Assembly: GCA_932521035.1 (NCBI GenBank) | Contig: OW051495.1 | Coordinates: forward strand, 7,006,001-7,070,000 | Source of the DNA: Oscheius dolichura | Lineage: Eukaryota; Nematoda; Chromadorea; Rhabditida; Rhabditidae | Direction: 5' to 3' | DNA length: 64,000 nucleotides | Shown here: positions 34,579 to 48,496 of the stretch, piece after piece | Layout of the letters: the number at the start of each line of letters is the position of its first letter | How positions within the stretch are numbered: position 1 is the stretch's first letter | The notes under the pieces: generated by a model | What the model saw: only the letters and a program-made list of their open reading frames with translations | What the model was told of the DNA's origin: nothing | The model's database searches: none | Made by a program: the position numbers and the translations under genes

Positions 34579-37012
34579 TTATTTGCCTTTCAATACACAT
34601 ATTCCGATCTGTACCTGATAGCATTCTGCGAATTCCCACTTCCCCGCCTCCGCCGTCTCCAGTCTCATCTGTAACATCCCGTTTCCCTCTCCGACTGCCC
34701 AAACTCACCACCATACACATGCCTCTCTTATTACAATTGTTCATATCCACTCCATCGACAAAGTTAGCGAAGTCCATTTTCTGTCCACTATTAGGCCACG
34801 TCTTGCAATTTTGTCCCACCGCTCCTTGATAGTTCAACAGGACATAGGCCGGTTTCGGTTGACTGTTGAAATAGGTATTAAAATCAAAGAGTTTGTTGGC
34901 TTTGGCAAAATCTGAATATCATTGTAGTTGGATTGTTCTCTGGCATACTGTAGATTAGCTCATTTTCTCTATAACTTTGAGGTTCGGGGAGAGAAGCCGA
35001 GCTCGTCAACTGGCTGCTGCATCCGTTAAGTCCGTTTACCATATCGTTATAATTGGCATAAGTGAGCTAAAGGGGAGATATGACCGAGGAGAAGGCCATA
35101 CCAGGATGACACACATCGGAAAGTTACCGTAGTACTGGTACCCCAAGTGATTGTAAGTGGAGCACAGCCCATCTAAAGTTTGCTGTTCGTTGTTAATCTA
35201 TCGGAGATACGTGAGTTCTCCCGGTACTGACACATCATCCCAGCCGGCCCTGGCCATTCCATGACAATTCCTGTCTCGCGGTCATAAACTATAGAAGTGG
35301 AGTTGGACAGATCGGCTAGTATGAAAAGAATTCCCCAATTAGAAAAGGCCTCTCACCAGTTGTGCCCCATTCCTGGCCCGTGAAGTTGCTACCATCCAAC
35401 CATTGGCCATCTTTGAAACCAAGCCATACTTTGTAATTAGCTTTAACGGGAGGATTTAGAAAACCTTAAAGAAAAATCACGTTCTCTATGAACAGGAGAA
35501 ATGCTTACTGGTTTGAGTACTAGCGTGTAAAATGCTGACATCGCCATAATTATGGAAGATTGGAAGGGAGCCATTGCGGACACTGCACTCTCTAATTGCT
35601 TCGTCAAGACTCCCTGTCAAATAAAACTCCAATTTACAGGTATACCTGAAGGGTCTTCGGATCGAGGATACGGTAACTTACATCGGGCCAGTTCCAAGAA
35701 AGCTACATGGTGTCTGTGGCCCTATGGCGACGAACATCGAGCCACCCGACGTCCCGCCGACACTGCTCGATACAAATTGAACCATAAAATCATATCCAAA
35801 TAGTTGTGGTAGTCCCGGCCCTGTCCTAAAACGTGGCATAAAATACAGTAATTTTTGAAGTTGATACATCTGAGATTGTGGCCCGTCGCTGGTGTAGGTG
35901 ATGTTGAATACGTCCTCTGTATTGAACTGTACCAGACTTGGGAACGGTACGAGAATAGGGAAGTCTAAATTCTGCTCGACGGATGGCACACCGTAATTGA
36001 GTGTTGGTACCACCAAATAGTCATCTGCGAAGAATATTTGCTTCGCTGAATAGGTAAGAGGTTTGGATGTGCCCCCAGAACCCCACCATAAGTCGTATCC
36101 GCCCATCTGAACATCAAATAAGTTGTTTCCCCTACATTCCGAAAGGTCTTCAGCCTCCCGGGAAGAAATTGGCTGCAGGTCAGAGGTGATGAAGAACTGT
36201 AATGTGTGATATCGTAGCGAGAATCATAGCTGGTCGGGTTCTTTAGGATTGTGCTCGTCTTGTCCCAATATACCATCGTCGAGTTGTTCTAAAACAGATA
36301 GAGTATACTCCCTGGACAGGGATTACTGTAAAATAAACACTATCCAAATAGACAAATGTGGAGGTGTCTTGGTACGTGGTGTCGAGGATTGTCACAATTG
36401 CTGGCCGTTCTCCTCCGTGTAGAATGATCTGTAACCAGAAGAGGATGGTGTTATCTCGGTGGCTCTACCTCGACGCTTTCTTGCTGTTTGGCAAACCATG
36501 TGAAGGAGTAGTTAACATCTTTGATATCAGAATACAGCCGGACGAGGAAGCCGCCATTTGAAACCCTGTTAGAGGTTATGGTAACAGAAGTGTTGCATAT
36601 CAAGGGAGTGCCCGAGTCATCTAGAGAATACAGTCTGAAATGGTTGTTCAAAAATTAAATTAGCCAGGAAAACGGACGTTGCCAATATTCGTCCATCTGT
36701 TCCGTTGCTTTCAAATACGAACGACTCATTGGCAGAAGAAGATAAGGTCTGGTCGTGTGCAATTGAACCGTATACACCTATCTAGGAGACTGTAACTCAC
36801 AGGCTGATATACCTACCGTATCGTTGGCTATTATGACAATTTCAGTATCTACAGTATCCAACTGGTCGATGACAACGGCTTCTCTCGGGACGACATATTC
36901 ATATCTCGTTGTTTTGGCGGTGGATACTGAACAATTGACGAGAAGGGAACGAAAGAGACGAACCTCTGGTAAAAACAAGAAGAATGACTCCGTAGCGAAC
37001 AGGAAGCAGCAT
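34579..37012 (-). CDS. Secreted CUB-like plus C-type lectin-like protein (paralogue A, about 646 aa)
   Basis: Fourteen exons (37012-36964, 36926-36817, 36781-36678, 36634-36469, 36428-36327, 36288-36136, 36106-35682, 35645-35509, 35464-35357, 35315-35211, 35172-35102, 35066-34949, 34911-34709, 34668-34579). Exon 1 is a 49-bp signal-peptide exon (MLLPVRYGVILLVFTR). An N-terminal beta-rich CUB-like region follows (NGGFLVRLYSDIKDVNYSF). Two C-type-lectin-like modules come next (SLDEAIRECSVRNGSLPIF, KVWLGFKDGQWLDG, ending EAGKWEFAECYQVQIGIC). I see no EPN or QPD sugar-binding triplet. One intron (36107-36135) is only 29 bp but is needed to keep frame. Paralogue B starts head-to-head 140 bp away. 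Such proteins are commonly intestinal and pathogen-responsive in C. elegans. Confidence 0.82.
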
Positions 37013-37152
37013 GGCTAAAGTGGAAAAGACCCGTGTGACGTTCGGTACCCGGAGGTCGGATTAAGCATGATTTTAATCGCTTTATCAAGTGGCTCATCTC
37101 GCACCCACCCGCCTGATAAGCTTAAATTAGACGGATCACTGCTGTTTCTACC
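37013..37152. promoter_or_regulatory. 140-bp bidirectional promoter with two TGATAA sites
   Basis: The start codons of the two divergent CUB-like/lectin paralogues are 140 bp apart, so both must use this segment. It contains TTATCA at 37082-37087 and TGATAA at 37114-37119, one in each orientation. TGATAA is the core bound by intestinal GATA factors of the ELT-2 type. Regulation in the gut is an inference. Confidence 0.6.
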
Positions 37153-39688
37153 ATGCTCTATATTGCCGCTTTTCTATTGCTTCTCTCCATCAAACACAGT
37201 CGTAAGTGACTCATAACCGAGTAGCTACTTTTTAGAGGCCACCACCACCCAGAACTACACAGTCAGTAAAGGAGGGGAAGCAGCTGTCATTTGGCCCTAT
37301 ATCCTCAACAGGACATACACAGTCACGGCAGACGAGCCACTCGCCGTGTATGCCGGAACAACCAGTATTGGAGATACCGGCACGTTAATTTATGAGGGAG
37401 ATGGACCAAATACCGTTTTCCTTGGATCGTGAGTTTCTTGTTTTTGTCAATTAGTATTTCGGAGTAAACACTGGAATTCAGCTAATTTCAGGTTGAATTC
37501 GCTCGTCGCCGATGGGGTGTTTGGAATGACGAAGCCGTACTTGAGTAATAGTACTACTCTCACTGTTGCTGTTGGGAACATCCTCGGTGCTGGTTTCATC
37601 CTGGTTCGTGTTGCATCCGATATCCAGAACATGGACTACTCTGTATTATGGTATACGGGAAACCATGGTGAAGTGGTTAGTGACAGAAAGCCGGAAAACT
37701 CTTGCCCAGATCAATATTACTTCCATAACTGGGCCGAAAGTTGTGGCCATCGCCAGCCAAGTGTCGACATTTATCGAAGATCTCAGCTTTTCTGTAATTA
37801 AATGGCGTACAGTGATATCACGGGCTTAGAGTCCAGAGACGACGATGGACTGGCTGCCGACGACCTTGCTCCCTCCGCAGAAGCCTATCGCAACGTTTCG
37901 AAGGGTAGAAGAAGGCCAGCGTTTGTTGACAGAGGAGCTGCTGGGAACTGCTACGGTTGTCGTTTCCAACGGGACGGCAACACTCAATCTTAGCTCTACT
38001 ATCCCAGGTTGAAAGTCAAAAGGGCCAGAACTCAAAATCCAAGCCCTAAAAATTATCCGCTGGGCACCTTATTCCTTTCAGATTACAACGATATCATTCC
38101 CGGTGATTTCTGTTACTTGCCCACAGCTCACTATCCTTTTATGGCGGTGATTCAAAGCATGCCCACTTGGCAGGTCCAAACGAAAAATCTGAATATCATA
38201 ACCATGAAGGTTATTGTATTGGATAACGATCCCAGGGGCAATTTCACCGTACAAAATACGGTCAACGGACAAGATCTACAGTACTTGTAAGTGATGGGTA
38301 GACCCGCTTTATTCCATTTCTTCAGTATCTCCTCCGGTTCGCTGATAGTCTCTGCCCAGAAAATTTTGATCTTCTACAGGTGCCCGATCAATGTGAATTG
38401 CACTGGTGGAGTGATCAAGGTGGAGTTTTTCGAACCCGCCGTGAACAACTGCAACTTCGAAGGACACGGCTACGGGTAAGGGTCCTACACGGAACTAAAT
38501 GGTAGTTTTTAGAGACAGTTGTATTGTGGAGACCTATCTAGCCAGCACCTATGACGAGGTAAAAGTCTAGAAGTCGTTTCCTTTTATCCTAAACCAATTA
38601 GGCACTGGATGCATGCAATTTCAACAACGGATCCTTGCCGGTACTCTCAAACTCTACTGAAGACCAACTGCTACAGTCTACTCTGACAAAAAGTACGATA
38701 GTTGATCAAAATGAACCTCTTTTAGCGTTTCTCATGCCATACTCCGAAACGGACAACGCTGATCTGTGGCTAAACTGGAAGGACGGCCATTGGGTCGGCG
38801 GAGCGAGTAACTACAGCCGGTACACGGGAAACGGTATGCAAGTGAGGACCACATTTTCCGCGAACATTCATCTCACCACATTTTACCACTCCATTTGCTC
38901 AAAAGATCTAAAGAGACAAATATAATGTAACCCTATCCATTGGAAAACGACTAAAAATAGTCTTTTTGAGAGGCTAGTTCAGATACCCCTAATTACTTGG
39001 TCTTCAATCGGTTCTCTGGGAACTGGACAAAACCTAAGGCCCGAGCCGGTACCCTCTGTCAATACCGGCCAAATCCAGGTAAGCGTCCCGTTCCCCCCAA
39101 GAAACCACATTGTTCAGTGTCCTCCTGCTCTAGTTTTATGCCCTCCAGGTGGAGTTTCTACAGTCCCTACAGTATGTGCCATTCCATATGGGTTAGTCTG
39201 TTCTGACCGCAGTATAATTCCTTTAGGACACGAATATGGCTTTTATAGCAGCCGATGCTGTTTGTAAAACAAGCGACCACAAATTTATCACTCTTCCGAA
39301 AGTACAGAACAGCCAACAAAATGAACTAGTCTACAGTAAGCTTCCTGTTAACGATTAATGGAAAAACCGGAAGGTTTCGCAAGGAAAAATTTGGGCACGT
39401 CTATGGAATACGTGTGGCTTAACCAGGGAGGCAACACGACAATTTGTGGCCAATGGAACGACGGGGAGACAATGTTATACAACAGATATTATGACAGTGA
39501 AGAATGGACGAACTGCCAAAATGTATCGATGTGTCTTACGGTAAGACTCAAGGTTACGTAAATGAAAACAACAGATGCTATTGACTACTGAAGACGCAGG
39601 TAAATGGAAGTATCTCGACTGCCAATCCACCCAAGAGATCGGAACCATCTGCTCAGCCAACATGACAACAAACACTCCGTTGAATTAA
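37153..39688 (+). CDS. Secreted CUB-like plus C-type lectin-like protein (paralogue B, about 586 aa)
   Basis: Fifteen exons (37153-37201, 37236-37428, 37492-37672, 37710-37811, 37881-38007, 38082-38286, 38326-38475, 38513-38558, 38602-38692, 38726-38833, 38983-39078, 39149-39171, 39227-39335, 39374-39540, 39575-39688). The first exon is 49 bp (signal peptide MLYIAAFLLLLSIKHS) and other exon sizes (102, 108) recur in paralogue A. Order: CUB-like region (GAGFILVRVASDIQNMDYS, then FCYLPTAHYPFMAV), lectin module 1 (TYDEALDACNFNNGSLPVL, DLWLNWKDGHWVGG) and lectin module 2 (EYVWLNQGGNTTICGQW, EWTNCQNVSMC, DAGKWKYLDC). Module 2 keeps its cysteines. Secreted; ligand unknown. Confidence 0.82.
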
Positions 39689-39734
39689 TAAAACGTGTCA
39701 CCTTTTTATCCCTTCTTATTCCTTCCTATTAATC

Positions 39735-40135
39735 CCCCCTTATCCCTTCCTATTAAAGCGCTATGGTGTTTGTCTGCCTGTCTGTTTGTTTGTTTGTCTG
39801 TCCGATGGGAAAGTGTCCGACGGTAAAGGGATTTTTTCTAATTTTTTAATCCCGGGGCCGCCGGAGGCGGTCGTCGACCGAAAAGCGGAAAGGTCGCCAC
39901 AGGTCGAAGCGGATAGCTTTGACAGATAGACGACAGCCGTAGGCTGCCGAAGGCCCGCTGGTAATAAAACGAGTATACCTCCGCCGGCCTTTGGCCGCGT
40001 TTGGATTAAAAATTTGACAGTCGGCTAATACCTAACCGGTCAGATCTGTCTGCTTCTCTCCCGTTTGACCGGTCAATCCGTACAGACGACAGGTCTTACA
40101 GACAGACAGACATCCGCCCATTATTACGGTAGGAT
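39735..40135. repeat. Repeat region with TGTCTG-type inverted ends and GC-rich hairpins
   Basis: The left edge has TGTCTGCCTGTCTGTTTG-like sequence (about 39769-39805) and the right edge the reverse complement ACAGACAGACAGACAT (about 40096-40111). Between them lie small GC palindromes such as CAGCCGTAGGCTG and CGGCCTTTGGCCG. This looks like a non-autonomous transposable element or its remnant. It encodes nothing recognisable and exact ends cannot be fixed. Confidence 0.45.
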
Positions 40136-40550
40136 GCCGTATGTAACGCTTTTTTTGAGTGAGGAAGTCGAGAGTAGGCTCATTCGAACCGATCATTGTT
40201 GCTGCGTCGAACTGCAGTTTAAAAAAAATTGAAAGTGAGGCAGTGAGGAGGAGCGAGCCTCCAAATTTCGAAAAATGCTACATGTTTTTTTAAGTTCACG
40301 AGGAGTTCACGAGGTGAGAGTAGTGTCATTTTGATGGCGCTTCTTGGCGTTTTCGCGGTTTATTTTGGGTTAAGCTCAGGCGCGTCACAGTGAGGAATCG
40401 ACAGCACTTTACCAAAGTTAAGCCCCTTTTTCCCCCTTTTTCCCCTTTTTGTAAAGTCCTGTAATTGCGACCAAAACCGGGGGAGACTCTAACACGGACC
40501 CTCCGCCAACACAAAATGGGGGCTTCTTGGGCACTTGTTCACCATAACTC

Positions 40551-40630
40551 GGCGATTGGGCACTTTCCTCCGGAATAAATGGGCGATTGGGCACTCTCCA
40601 CCAGAATAAATGGACGATAAGGCACTCTCC
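40551..40630. repeat. 31-bp tandem repeat, about 2.6 copies
   Basis: GGCGATTGGGCACT-containing units of 31 bp start at 40551, 40582 and 40613. The second differs from the first at a few positions and the third is partial and more diverged. Confidence 0.7.
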
Positions 40631-40718
40631 TGATGTGGCGCTCTCGAGATGTGTAATTATCACCTCGTCCCGTTATGTGTCATTTCCACCAAATGAGTTG
40701 TCAATGTCTAATACTTTA

Positions 40719-42534
<1,816 letters not shown>

Positions 42535-43300
42535 GTTGAAAATATGTCGGGGATGTGTCTTTGAGAACACGAAGATGACCGCAGAAGATTGGCTGTGGAA
42601 ATGCCGAAAGGTCGATGAAAGACGACGATTAGTGGTCGGAACCAGAGACAAAAACAACGTGGCGGTTCTGGTCATTTAGAGAAGGGGCACTGATAGCCCC
42701 TGGCTTACAAGAATGACGAATAGCGTACGCCAGGTCTACGCGTTCAAAGCACAACCCGAAAACTTAATTGTCCACCTCGTTACACCTGTTTCTTTATTCG
42801 ATTGAATCAGAAAAAAAAACTATGGAGACCTATAATTTCTGGCTACTGTTTCCTTCCTGTTTTTGTACCAGCTTAGAACAAGAGCCATAACATGCCTGAT
42901 CGCCTGCTAGATTTCACCAGGATTAGCCGCGGTTTGTCGGATAATAAGCTGCTCTTTCAGGTTATTCCGCCGCCGTGAGCTATAAAAAAGTTGGTACATA
43001 CATGCTTTCTCCAGATTGAAATTTATTTTTCGGAGATCCGTTTTGGTTGAAATTGAAAAGAGACACTTCCTAATCTTCGAAGAAATCCTCCTGTTTAGCT
43101 TCCTTCTTGTCTGTCTGGCCCTATCCCTAATCTCTCATTTGTCTATCCTTCGTAAAAGGTGTGCGAGAACATGGCTGCTGCTGCTTCCGCTCCACCTGGG
43201 CGTAATTAATCCAGCTCAACATGGCTCAGCCTACTAATTAGGGATATGTCTGTCTCCCCTCTCCCTTATCCCAGAGACACAAGCCACTTCCTCTTTCAGA
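42535..43300. other. Intergenic stretch, no gene recognised
   Basis: It holds the shared upstream region of the minus-strand alpha-tubulin and the plus-strand receptor array. A CTCTTTCAG acceptor at 43299 directly precedes the first receptor's start codon. Confidence 0.5.
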
Positions 43301-44814
43301 ATGCGTTCGTACAAGAATAGCGGATCCCTGATCTGTCCCATTTGTGGGGGTCCCCAAGCTCGAGCCAACTACAACGGACTGTCCTGTATGTATGTTTATC
43401 CCCCATAGCCTTAAAAAATCCAAGTTCCAGTTCTTGTAAGTCATTCTTCATCCGGGCCACCCTCAATTGCTATCCATACGAATGTCATCGCGATAAAAAG
43501 TGTAAAATAATACCAAATGAGTTGAGCAACTGTAAGGCTTGCCGTTATCAGAAATGTCTCAACACTGGAATGGATCCTCATTGTATTGTTCTCCCATACT
43601 CTCTTTCTAAACTTTAAAAACTTATAGTAGTCTGCCGAAAGCCGAAGTACATCGAATCAGTGGGGATATGGTCGTTCGAAATTCAGACCCAGCTGATACA
43701 GAAACACGTCATGCCGATGCTCTCCCTCGGGTTTCATTTTGTAGCCGGAGCAACGTGTTACATGGGCCCAGCACAATTCGCTCGATATTTCTCAGGAGTT
43801 GACAAGTATACTGTATTCTGGGTTAAATAGAAGAGTTGATAGAGTTTCCATCAGCCATGCAGTCGCAGAGGATCCTAATTTAGCAGTGGCCAACCTCAGC
43901 GTCTCTCTGGCCGATGCCTTTCTCAATTCTGCCATTTGCTACACCCATGAGGAGGTATGCATCCAGTTGTATCCATCCCAGTCTGTAGGATCTTCCCGCT
44001 TCTCCCGGTGAAATGGCGAGGAGAATAATTCCAAGAAGCCTATGCAGGTTTCTTACCTCTTTCATTGACTTCGCCACGGCAGTGCCCGAGCTTCGATATC
44101 TCTCAACAGCGGATACGGTAGCTTCTTTTCCTGGCAGATAGAAGAAGTGTTTCTTCAGATGAGATTGGTCCAAAATAATCGTATCTGTGCTGTCACCTTG
44201 AGGTCCTTCTATTTCAACCATTTGGAAGCTGATCGTGGGGAGAATGAGGCGAAGAGCGCCCTCAAGGTAGAAGTTCTCTCCAAAGAGTAACATACTTTCC
44301 TAAAAATTATTTGTCTCTTCCATTTGAGTCACGCAGCCCTGGTCAAGAAGTTCTATCTCTTCTACAATGAGCATGCTGTCAGGTTTCTCGACAAAGTCAG
44401 AATGACGGAAGAGGAGATGACCCTGCTCCGGTTGATTGCAGTCGTCGCTCCTTGTAAACCCAATTTCTCTTTTAAAAAATTTCCCACGTTTCAGTTCCAA
44501 GCGCTTCCGAACCGGGCAATGAGTTCCTTCGACGAGCTCGCGGAAAGTACATAAACATCTTGATTGAGTACCAAAAGGAGACATATCCAACCATGTCTCC
44601 ACTGGATAAAGTCAAGCGACTACGGACAATGTTAGAATTCCTCGGAAAACTCAAGGTATACACACTTCTGTTGTCTTTTATTATTCCACATCTCATTTTG
44701 TAGGAGTTTTCGAATGAAATAAACAGAGGGACGACGGCGCTAGTACTGAACAACGTGAACAATGTCCTCGGACCGCTCTCCTTCGACCTACAAGTTCGTG
44801 TCTATACAGACTAG
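43301..44814 (+). CDS. Nuclear hormone receptor, supplementary nematode type (NHR 1 of 4)
   Basis: Nine exons (43301-43389, 43431-43582, 43628-43805, 43843-43954, 43989-44117, 44159-44286, 44329-44453, 44495-44655, 44704-44814) give about 394 aa. The DNA-binding domain has zinc finger 1 (CPICGGPQARANYNGLSC, then CKSFFIRATL) and finger 2 (CKIIPNELSNCKACRYQKCL). The ligand-binding domain starts about MLSLGFHFVAGAT, with helix-3-like PGEMARRII, FLTSFIDFATAVPELRYL, and a C-terminal NNVNNVLGPLSFDLQV. It is a nuclear ligand-regulated transcription factor, ligand unknown. The LBD exon sizes 129, 128, 125, 161 and 111 recur in the next receptor. Confidence 0.88.
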
Positions 44815-45016
44815 TTCTAGCTTTTTTATTACTAATTTTCCCACAACTACTCATATTTACAGTACAGGTCAATAAATCTTTATTTCTTCTTGAATAGCCT
44901 ACATCTTACGATAGGAATCTGTGCTTTCGCAGGGAGATTATTCCTTATCTGGCAGTGGGATGAGGAGTTTTAACCAAATCACAGGGATGTAGCCACACTT
45001 ATTCCTTTCGTCCACG

Positions 45017-46591
45017 ATGTCTACCTCGGTTTCTAAGAAGTTGTGTCCAATTTGTGGAGCTCCCAAGGCAAAGATGTATTACAATGGGCTCAGCTGCATG
45101 TAACGGGTTTCTATCCACGATTTGAATCTACTGTTCAGAGCTTGCAAGTCATTCTTCGTCAGAGCCGTGACCGCCGTCTATCCTCACGTCTGCCTGTTAG
45201 GCGGGAATTGTCCGATTGTTCAAAACGAGCTTCATAATTGCAAGGGATGCCGGTACCGGAAATGTCTGAAAACTGGAATGGATCCAACACGTAAGCCCTG
45301 CTTTTCCTATTTACTCATTTCTGTACCTGGTGTTAGAAGAGCTTCGAGACCCAAGAAAACACGGTATTTCCTATTTTAGTGGTCTACCAAACAAGAAATG
45401 AAGTGGTTCTGCCTCTGGCCAACAAGTACCAAACTGTCATGGTTACTTTTGTTGATTGAAGAGTAGCTAAATTCTTTTTAGCACCATGTGGCCCCTACAC
45501 TTTCCCTCGGTTTCCATTTTGTAGCCCAAGCCACGTATTACACAGGAGCACGACAGTTTGCCAGGCATTATATGAATATCGACAAGTAAGACAAAGGCGA
45601 GAATTGCTGAAAACGAAGATATTTAAGAATCTCTGTGACTAACGTCGCCCAAGATCCACGATTCAGTTACTTTAACTTGAGCGTCTCCCTGCCGGATGTG
45701 TTTCTAAATTCGAGTCTGTGTTATTCGAAAGAAGAAGTGAGTCTTGATGACTGCCGGTCTTTAATAAATAACCAGGCAAAGCCTAGTTCATCGGAGGAGC
45801 TTCTCCAGAATATTATACCCCACGGATTCTGTAAATTCCTGGTCGCTTTCATAGATTTTGCTTCAGCTGTTCCAGAACTTCGTTTCCTTTCTACTACAGA
45901 TACAGTATTCCCTTTTTTCCATTATTTTAAAACAATAATATTTAGATGAGACTGGTACAGAATAATCGGATGGCTGTAGTCATTTTGAGGTCGTATTTCC
46001 TCCATCATCTCGAACCATTCCGCCAAGAGAAGCAAAGGGCCAATATCCAATTAGTGGAGATCATTTCCGAAGGGCTAGTCCACTTTTAATCTTTATATGA
46101 ATTTATTTATAGACACGGGGCTCAATTGAAGAGGCTTGGTGCTTTTTTCGAGCAACACGCGGGTCCGTTGTTCGAGAAGCTCAACATAACAGAAGAAGAA
46201 ATGACCCTTTTGCGGTTAATTGCCGTCATTTCACCTTGTAGACCACTTCGAAATGATTCTAATTCCCCGATTTCCAGTTAGCAGCTGCTCCGAAGAGGGA
46301 AATGACATTCTTCGAAAAGCCAGGGGGAAGTACACCAACATTCTCATCGGGTACCACGACGAGGTCTTTGTTGAGTTGACAGCCGTCCAGCGAGTGGAGA
46401 GACTTCGACTCCAGTTGGAGTTCTTGACCAAGTTGGGGGTAGTTGAAGGATTGTTTAAGGAAGTTTTATACGATATCTAGGAGTTTTGTGATGAAATCAG
46501 CCAGAGGACGACGATGTTGGTGGTGAACAACGTGTGCAACGTGTTGGGTCCCCTCTCCTACGACGTACAAGTCCGAGACTTCAGAGATTAG
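45017..46591 (+). CDS. Nuclear hormone receptor (NHR 2 of 4)
   Basis: Ten exons (45017-45099, 45139-45290, 45380-45441, 45482-45585, 45628-45736, 45776-45904, 45946-46073, 46113-46237, 46278-46438, 46481-46591) give about 387 aa. The DBD is CPICGAPKAKMYYNGLSC, CKSFFVRAVTA, CPIVQNELHNCKGCRYRKCL. LBD marks are PTLSLGFHFVAQATYYTGA, FVAFIDFASAVPELRFL-like and CNVLGPLSYDVQVRDFRD. The donor at 46074 is GC rather than GT (GAAGG|GCTAGT). Homology with the other three copies and the 128-bp exon length force this position. If the donor is not used, the product would be truncated after about 60% of the protein. Confidence 0.85.
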
Positions 46592-46951
46592 CCCAGTTCT
46601 TATTCTTCTACGTACACACAGAATTACGCAATCGCCGGCTGGCTATATCACGACTATTCAGGCGGACGGTGAGCAGTGGAAACCCTATTCATCTCCAGCT
46701 CCTCTTTTTACATGTCATTTGTTCATACATCCCATGTTCTATAAAAGTCTTGATCTTCTGCTTGCCGTGATCCGATTTTCTCCTGCTGATCCTCTTCAGC
46801 CGTCCTCCCGGCGACGAGATGTTCTTTGTCCTCGAAGTCTACAAGTCCGGATGTCATAAGGCGATTTCTACGTAGTAATCAGTCGTATATTGAAAGAGAT
46901 ACGCGTACTTTGAACTTCATTTGGATTATTGTCAGCTGCATTCCATCCGCC
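46592..46951. other. Spacer between NHR 2 and NHR 3
   Basis: No coding exon is recognised. It should hold the 3' end of one receptor and the promoter of the next. Confidence 0.4.
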
Positions 46952-48496
46952 ATGCCAACTACTTTTCCAGCAGATAAGAAACCGTGTGCAGTCTGCGGCG
47001 GCCCAAATGCCCGCTACAATTATGGCGGTCTAACCTGTGTGTCAGTTATTCTGCCTCCAAAACAGAACTGCCTATTTCAGATCTTGTAAATCGTTTTTTA
47101 TCAGAGCTACTCTAGTTGTCTTTCCTTACGAGTGTCAACAAAGCGGGAAATGTTCAATTGTTGCCAGTTCTCCTGATTACTGTAAGGGTTGCCGCTACAA
47201 AGGATGTCTCGAAGCTGGGATGAACCCTCACCGTGAGTTTGGCCTCACCTCGTTTACCTTCCAGTTACAGTAATTGGACGAAGGCCTCGCTACTTGGATG
47301 CCGTGGGTCCTATCACGAATAGACATCAATTGCTCCAGGTAACGGCTTCCGTTTCCGCTAAATTAACTTTCAGCGCCACGTAACCCCAATGCTTTCCCTG
47401 GGGTTTCGCTTTGCCGCCTACGCCACCGGAAACATAGGGCCCATTCAATTTGCCAAGCATTTCTGCAATGTAGACAGGTATTTCTTTATTTCTCTCCCTA
47501 TTTTTTATTAATTGGTATTCAGAATTTCATTGAGAAATGCTGCGGAGGACCAGGTGAATTACTACAACATGAATGTGTCGCTGGTTGACGTGTTCCTGAA
47601 CTCTAGTCTCTGCTATTCACCCGACGAGGTTATTCCCCTCCCCTCTAAAAATAAACGGGCTCTATCGATTCAGGTGCTTGTCGTTTCCGAGAAAGACCTA
47701 ATCCGGTGTATATTTGCCCATGGCTACTGCAAGTACCTCGTGGCTTTCGTCGACTTCGCTTCGGCTGTTCCAGAATTAAAACTACTCTCTACAGCAGATA
47801 CGGTAACTTTATAAACAAATATACAAAAATAAGTAAATTCTAGATGAAATTATTACAAAACAATCGCAATGAGGTGGCAATGTTGAGGGCTTTTTATTTT
47901 CACCACTTGATGCCCGACAGGGAAGAGAAACAAAAGCAGTGTATTGAACAACTGGAATTCATCTCGAGAGAGTAACTGACCCGGTTTTTGACCCATCTAA
48001 TCCAATTAAAGACAAGGAGCCATATGGAAGCACTTCTATAATTTCTATGATGAACAAGTCGCTGACGTCTTCGATGAAATATGCATGACCGCCGAAGAAA
48101 TGGTCCTCCTCCGCCTCGTTGCCATGTTTTCCTCTTGTCAGTCTTCCTGTCCGCATCATAGACCTAAATCTTCTTCTTTCAGTCCAGGACTGTTCTGAAG
48201 AGGGACTGGATGTTCTTCGAAAGTCCCGGGGAAAGTATACGAACATCCTGATCGAATATCAGAACCAAGTTTATTCGCAGATGTCACCTTACGCGAAAAT
48301 CAAACGTCTCCAGACAATGTTGCGTTTTTTGACTGTTCTAAAGGCAAAGATACCCCTTCTAAATATAAAAATGGTACTTTTTCAGGAATTTGCCGAGGGT
48401 ATGCATAGCCGCTATACTCGATTAGTCCTGAACAATGTCGATGACCTCCTCGGACCTCTGTCTTACGACCTTCAAGTTCGCTTCTATCGCGATTGA
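46952..48496 (+). CDS. Nuclear hormone receptor (NHR 3 of 4)
   Basis: Ten exons (46952-47040, 47081-47232, 47271-47338, 47374-47477, 47523-47628, 47674-47802, 47844-47971, 48012-48136, 48183-48343, 48386-48496) give about 390 aa. The DBD is CAVCGGPNARYNYGGLTC, CKSFFIRATLVVFPYEC, CSIVASSPDYCKGCRYKGCL. In the last motif the usual Arg-Lys before Cys is Lys-Gly. The LBD has MLSLGFRFAAYATGNIGP, YLVAFVDFASAVPELKLL and NNVDDLLGPLSYDLQVRFYRD. The last intron uses a GC donor (AAG|GCAAAG at 48344); it is 42 bp and open in frame, so reading through would insert 14 residues. Exon 3 has two possible acceptors six bases apart; the 68-bp form matches NHR 4. Confidence 0.86.

Noticed and set aside
40326-40663. 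Two overlapping minus-strand frames rich in Arg, Gly and Lys
   Set aside because: They overlap the 31-bp tandem repeat and C/T-rich tracts; coding is unlikely. A tRNA-like look of the strand near 40490 does not form a cloverleaf with proper A and B boxes.
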